From NCBI GenBank assembly GCA_963965975.1, contig OZ014411.1, positions 7,689,501-7,753,500 on the forward strand: a DNA stretch of 64,000 bases, read 5' to 3'. This DNA is from Xestospongia bergquistia (Eukaryota > Porifera > Demospongiae > Haplosclerida > Petrosiidae). How positions within the stretch are numbered: position 1 is the first letter of the stretch; each line of letters starts with the position of its first letter. The notes under the pieces were generated by a model. That model worked only from the letters and a program-made list of their open reading frames with translations. It did not search any database and had not been told where the DNA came from. Shown one piece after another: positions 59,191-64,000 of this stretch. Position numbers and translations under genes: made by a program.

Positions 59191-59837
59191 CTATCATTCT
59201 AAATTGTTGGAAGAGTTAAAATTCACAGTGTGTTTATTTTTATTAGAGTATTTTACATCTTTGTCATCAGATAGCACCACTTGTGTATTCCTGTTTCCTA
59301 ACTTTATATGTCACCTCCTAAAACATTAAAGAAATAATCACTAATAAATTATAAATAATTGATTTTTGTATTAATGTATACAATGATCTTTTCAAATCTT
59401 TAAGCCAATTGTTGAAATGATGTGCATAGACAGTTCAAAGTGACTGATGTAAGCTATGAAGTCATAATTTCTTTCATCTCATTGTTAAAGTGTTTTGACT
59501 GTTAAGTTACTTACAAGTAATGTGTTATTCATGACTTTTTAACAAGTGAAGTTATTGTAAGCTATATACACATGTTAGTAATAATATATAAAAATCATAT
59601 TGTGTGTAAAGTATAATATCTTTATGTAATGAAGTATGAGTGCAGTCTATAACTGATATGGTGACCATCTTTTCGTAGTAGCAACCCTACATAATGAGCT
59701 CTACCATATGTTCAATGATGTATGCATTAAATTTAGAATAACTGGACTGTAGTGTATAGGTGTGACAACTGTTAACATGTATTTCTATTAGTTGTTTTCT
59801 TGAACTAATTATTTATAATACAATCACATATATATAC
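59191..59837. other. unassigned, between kinase relic and ectodomain exons
   Basis: If the flanking pieces once formed one receptor gene, the transmembrane and juxtamembrane exons should lie here. I could not find a convincing transmembrane exon or N-lobe. Confidence 0.45.
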
Positions 59838-61655
59838 CTGCCATATATGGAAGCACTATAAAAGAGACAGGACCAACATCAAGAGAGACTCCTTCAATTC
59901 TCATTACATTTAAATAGTTTAATAGTTTCATTTTGATACTCTCAACTAATAAATTATTAACATCATCCTGAGAGTAAGTACCTATTAAGTAGAAATAAAA
60001 TCTTGTCATTATAAATAGATATATATTTGCTATAAAGTTAATATCATACAATGTAAATGGATGCTCATTTCTAATCATACATTTCCTATTATCTAATATT
60101 ATGACTAGATGTTTTTGTTTCATTTCTATTGTTTGTTGCTACTCAATCACTGACTTTTAAGTGTCTTGACAGCTACATCAGTAGGTATTCCTTGTTTATT
60201 AAATAAAAATGAGCTTTATATACAATACCAAATTCTCTTGTAAGACAATGTGATACAAAGTGATTGTTATGTGTATAGTACATATCTTGACCCACACAGT
60301 CTAAAAGTCTGATATGATTATAAGGAATAATTAACCTTAATATGCTTTTAGGTTGTACAGTAACTTCCTTCTTCTAAATAGCCATACTTACCTATGTCAG
60401 TGGGTGTTGATTTTGTAATAGTTTTATTAATAAACAAATAACAGTTTTATTAATAAACAATCCTCTACATATCTCCTCAACATGGTTACATATGACATCA
60501 CACGCTATATCATGTCCAACAACGTATACATGCTATCACATGTATACATCACATGCTATATCATGTCCAACAAAGTTACATATATCAATACAAAATGTAT
60601 TGATATATGTAACTTTGCAATCATATGTATTGTTCATGTCCATATAATAGACATTTCTTTGTATTTATATTACAATAGTGATCATTAGAAACTCCACAAA
60701 TCAATGTGTTGCTATTGTCTCCTTCACAAATGTTTTTACATTTGATTTTTGAGTCATTGATGCCTTTACAAACACCAGCTGTCAAAACATCAGTAGAAAT
60801 TGTCAAATTTAATAATGCCATTGCACAATAACATCTCATGTTTTGATTAATAGAATTGTTCCAGTTAAAATGTATTATGATAAATGAAGTATCAGCTGCA
60901 CATTCTCTATATATGGACATGTATGCGTGTGTTTGAAAATTAAAACAAGCAATTATTTATCTTGACTTAAGTGCATATTAAAAATGTATTGTATATATAA
61001 CAGAAAACTTTGTACTAGTCAAGGCTAGAGATTATAAATTAAGTTGCATGAGTTGATGATCTGCTAACATGTATTTTCTATTGTTAAAGAATTAATATTA
61101 ATACAGACAGAATGAAAACAATAGTACAGGCAATAGCTTCTCATTAAATAGTTTAATTATCTATTGTCATTAAATCAAGAGAGATAAGACATGTATGCAG
61201 TGCTCTGATAATAGCTTTGACTAATAGTAACAATTATACTATATGCTGACTTATTTAAACGTTTTTCAACTATACAGTTAACTTATCTGAAGCTTGCAAC
61301 TATAATTATTATTTGACACATGATCATGAATAAGGTTATTACATGTTGGATTTTAAAATATTAAAATATAATTAGTATAATAACAATATTTACCTGTAAA
61401 ATGTACCATTGGTCAATTCACTGGAATATATTAGAAGACTACTACAGTCTATATATATAATAAGATATATACAAATAAATACTTTAGAAATATAGTCTAA
61501 CCTATTGTAGTTCCTGAAACTTGAGATGTAATGTTAGATGTCAAGTTGGCTATCATTTTTTCAATTGGTGTATAATTACTACCACTACTATAGAATAAGG
61601 CAGAAACTATCACATACAATAAGCACAGACAGAGATAGTGTTTCTTCCAAGCCAT
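59838..61655 (-). CDS. putative receptor ectodomain exons (signal peptide, Cys-rich)
   Basis: Exon 1 61655-61502: ATG, then MAWKKHYLCLCLLYVIVSAL, a good signal peptide, then Asn-rich ..MIANLTSNITSQ; 154 nt, phase 1, donor G/GTTAGA. Exon 2 61448-61394: tatatag acceptor, 55 nt, phase 2, donor CAG/GTAAAT. Exon 3 from 60906: reads RECAADTSFIIIHFNW.., about 95 residues with many Cys (MRCYCAM, VCKGIND, CKNICEG) and N-glycosylation sites, to a stop at 60621. Exon 4 about 60464-60392, donor ATAG/GTAAGT, with a 23-bp tandem duplication that shifts its frame. Exon 5 59981-59838, GTYSQDDVNNLLVESIKMKLL to YMAG, donor G/GTATAT. Phases agree for 1-2-3 and 4-5. It is upstream of, and on the same strand as, the kinase relic, so a decayed receptor kinase is the likeliest identity (inference). 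Confidence 0.5.
60572..60616. repeat. perfect hairpin, 20-bp arms, 5-nt loop
   Basis: AAAGTTACATATATCAATAC, loop AAAAT, then its exact complement. It lies next to a duplicated CATGCTATATCATGTCCAACAA segment (60505 and 60551). It sits just after the open frame of ectodomain exon 3 ends, possibly where that exon was interrupted. Confidence 0.85.
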
Positions 61656-63337
61656 CTTGTACAAACCCAGTCAAATGATGCACCTACAATAATATACAAA
61701 TGTTAATATATTCTCTTATTTTTGTATAATAATGGCATTATTCTTTCTAATTTAGTATTTAAAAACAAATAAAATTTCTTTACAACAACCAATTCCAATT
61801 TACTGAATCATGTATTTAGCCTATAACTGTATACATACTCTTAGCTTTAATATAAATTGTTGGAAAGAAACATTAGCTTATAATAAAATATGTTTGTAGC
61901 CTCGTAGTGAATACATGGTCCATGCTATAATTGTAGATATATTTTTTAAAATTAACACATACTTAGGCACATGCCATGCAACAAGTAATAGCAAAGACCT
62001 TGTGGCTTTGTCAAATGAAAGATGGTCAGTTCATGTGCTTCAAAAAATTTCTCAGAATAGATGAATATATGATGGTAAAAAGAACTGTCCTAAATACATA
62101 TGTGTTATAAATCCCATAGTGATAACTCTAATGCACAGCCCCAGCATCCATGAAATTTATTTTGTCTAACATTAGATAATAATAAATAATAACTAGATAA
62201 TATAATGTTTATTATATTTTATGAACATTAATTTTAGCTATAATAATATTAATAACCAATATTACAACAAATATTTCATGTCATATTCTTATAATTATAG
62301 CTAGACAACTATGACATCTAATAATCTAGATTTAAGGTATATGTCTTAACATACTGTTAAACAAGTATATAAATCCAAAGTACATATTGTCATATACTTC
62401 AGCAATATACAAGGCAGTTCATTTTAACATAACTAAAACAATATTTCATATGTTAGACATTTAGTTCTTCTTTTTTCTATTTTATCTTGTGGCTCTCTTC
62501 CCAGCATTGATCTGGTCATTGAACAAATCATTGATTCATTTAACAAAGTCCTTTAACAGAGTCGTAAATTCTTAAGCCAATCATTAACTGTTACTAGGTG
62601 ATCTTGCTATGGTAATGTTGTTGTGGTGATTGTTACCAGCTGTTGCTATGGTGTCATATGTAATGTAGTATTTTATATGGATTACATGGTTTCATGGATT
62701 TGGATTCCAATCTCAAAACCTACAGATAACACATAGTAATTGAACAATACATTTAAACATAAGATACAGTATGTTTCTAACAAATGTGGAATGGTTACTG
62801 CAATAAGTAAATAAATAAATAAATAATAGTTTCTGTTAGAAAATTAGCACTATGATTTTTTTACATTCTTGATGGAAAACAGTTTTTAACAAAAGTTGCT
62901 GGTAATAAATGGAATTAAACAGTAATCAATAATTAAATAATAGTTGACACACATGCTGTTACTAATAGTAGATATTGGTATCATATCACAAGCTATAGAA
63001 TACTCTTGATATATAAATACAGTAGGAATAACTTATTTCTTAAACTTATGATAAGTAAGCTATATTAAAATTACTAGTGAAGATAAACATTATAGATATT
63101 TCAATAGTTTATTATACAACCATCAGTATAACATTTATTGGGTAAGAGTAGTTTAAAAACAAGAGTGCAGTATTATTAGGAGACACAATCTACACACTAA
63201 GATATTAGTATTAACATATTAAGTATATAAGTAAATTAAATCAGTCAATGAGTGTTACTTAACCTATAAGTAAACACATCAACTAATGCTCATAATGTTT
63301 GGACCAATGATGACTTTATACTGTGTTCACACTATAC
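61656..63337. other. intergenic; contains the empty hAT site
   Basis: No gene is supported. 62160-62480 parallels the DNA flanking the hAT-like element (33130-33268 and 34322-34440), with the unoccupied target GATTTAAG at 62329-62336. 62500-62880 repeats the 'gattacatggtttcatggatttgg' flank. 62980-63330 is the zinc-finger 3' flank. Confidence 0.6.
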
Positions 63338-63782
<445 letters not shown>

Positions 63783-64000
63783 GCAACAAGGTAAGTTGAA
63801 AGCCATTGCCTTAAGAAAGTTATCCAAAGCAGGAGCACTTGAGGAACTAAAGAAGCTGTTATAAATTTAGATAATGAAGAAGAGTGTTTAGGTAATGATT
63901 TTTATTTTTTTAAGCCCCTATAAAATAAAAATAATTATGACAAAAATTATCATCTTTAGTAGTGTTGTTCTAGTTTGCTTATTAGGTAGGACTAGTTTTA
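63783..64000 (+). other. conserved relic coding segment, unidentified
   Basis: Reads KAIALRKLSKAGALEELKKLL-stop after AAGGTAAGTTG, then 3' sequence shared in inverted orientation with 25930-26110 (..AIGLRKLSKAGALEELKELL-stop). Differences between the two are mostly conservative (G/A, E/K), suggesting a real protein C-terminus. The family is not recognised, and the segment is cut by the window edge. Confidence 0.45.

Overview
The window is AT-rich eukaryotic DNA from an animal. It holds a cluster of single-exon C2H2 zinc-finger genes with TGEKP-type linkers, fragments of receptor tyrosine kinase (RTK) genes with compact GT-AG introns, a Ty3/gypsy retrotransposon and a U2-type snRNA candidate. 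RTK family expansion and introns of about 50-100 bp would fit a sponge such as a demosponge. That is an inference; no sequence comparison could be run.

Most of the window is one locus built by repeated segmental duplication and inversion. The unit is a zinc-finger gene preceded by a shared proximal promoter (a CACGTG E-box 15 nt before the ATG, then a TTAATTAGATC..ACGCCTATTAAATGA block) and followed by a shared 3' flank of 1-2 kb. Full-length or nearly full-length members start at 2518(+), 5723(+), 9879(-), 21355(-), 27615(-), 39495(-), 51215(-) and 56441(-). Each protein has three invariant atypical N-terminal fingers, usually a fourth separate finger, then 6-13 tandem 28-residue fingers that differ mainly in the DNA-contact helix residues. 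Broken members lie at 11665-13276 (three nested partial copies), 23224-24489 (one nonsense codon), 43046-44137 (a compensated double frameshift) and 63338-63782. Short fragments lie at 2078, 4530, 4950, 7097, 41640 and 58020.

Other content: a U2 snRNA-like gene at 10491-10679(-) with an altered branch-site recognition segment; three decayed RTK copies (14773-20163, 45873-46742, 58712-59190), the last followed upstream by plausible receptor ectodomain exons (59838-61655); a young, intact Ty3/gypsy element (15050-19602) inside an exon of the first RTK copy, whose empty site survives in the second; decayed gypsy 3' ends at 36021-36983, 40500-41250 and 57088-57785; a hAT-like element (33269-34321) with 8-bp target duplications and an empty paralogous site; and a 1.24-kb foldback (34777-36020) bounded by TTAA.

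A 3.2-kb block at 51371-54534 interrupts the zinc-finger duplicon. It carries an unrelated pair of putative divergent genes between two arrays of the palindrome TTGAAATTTCAA. No CRISPR array, operon or other prokaryotic feature is present.
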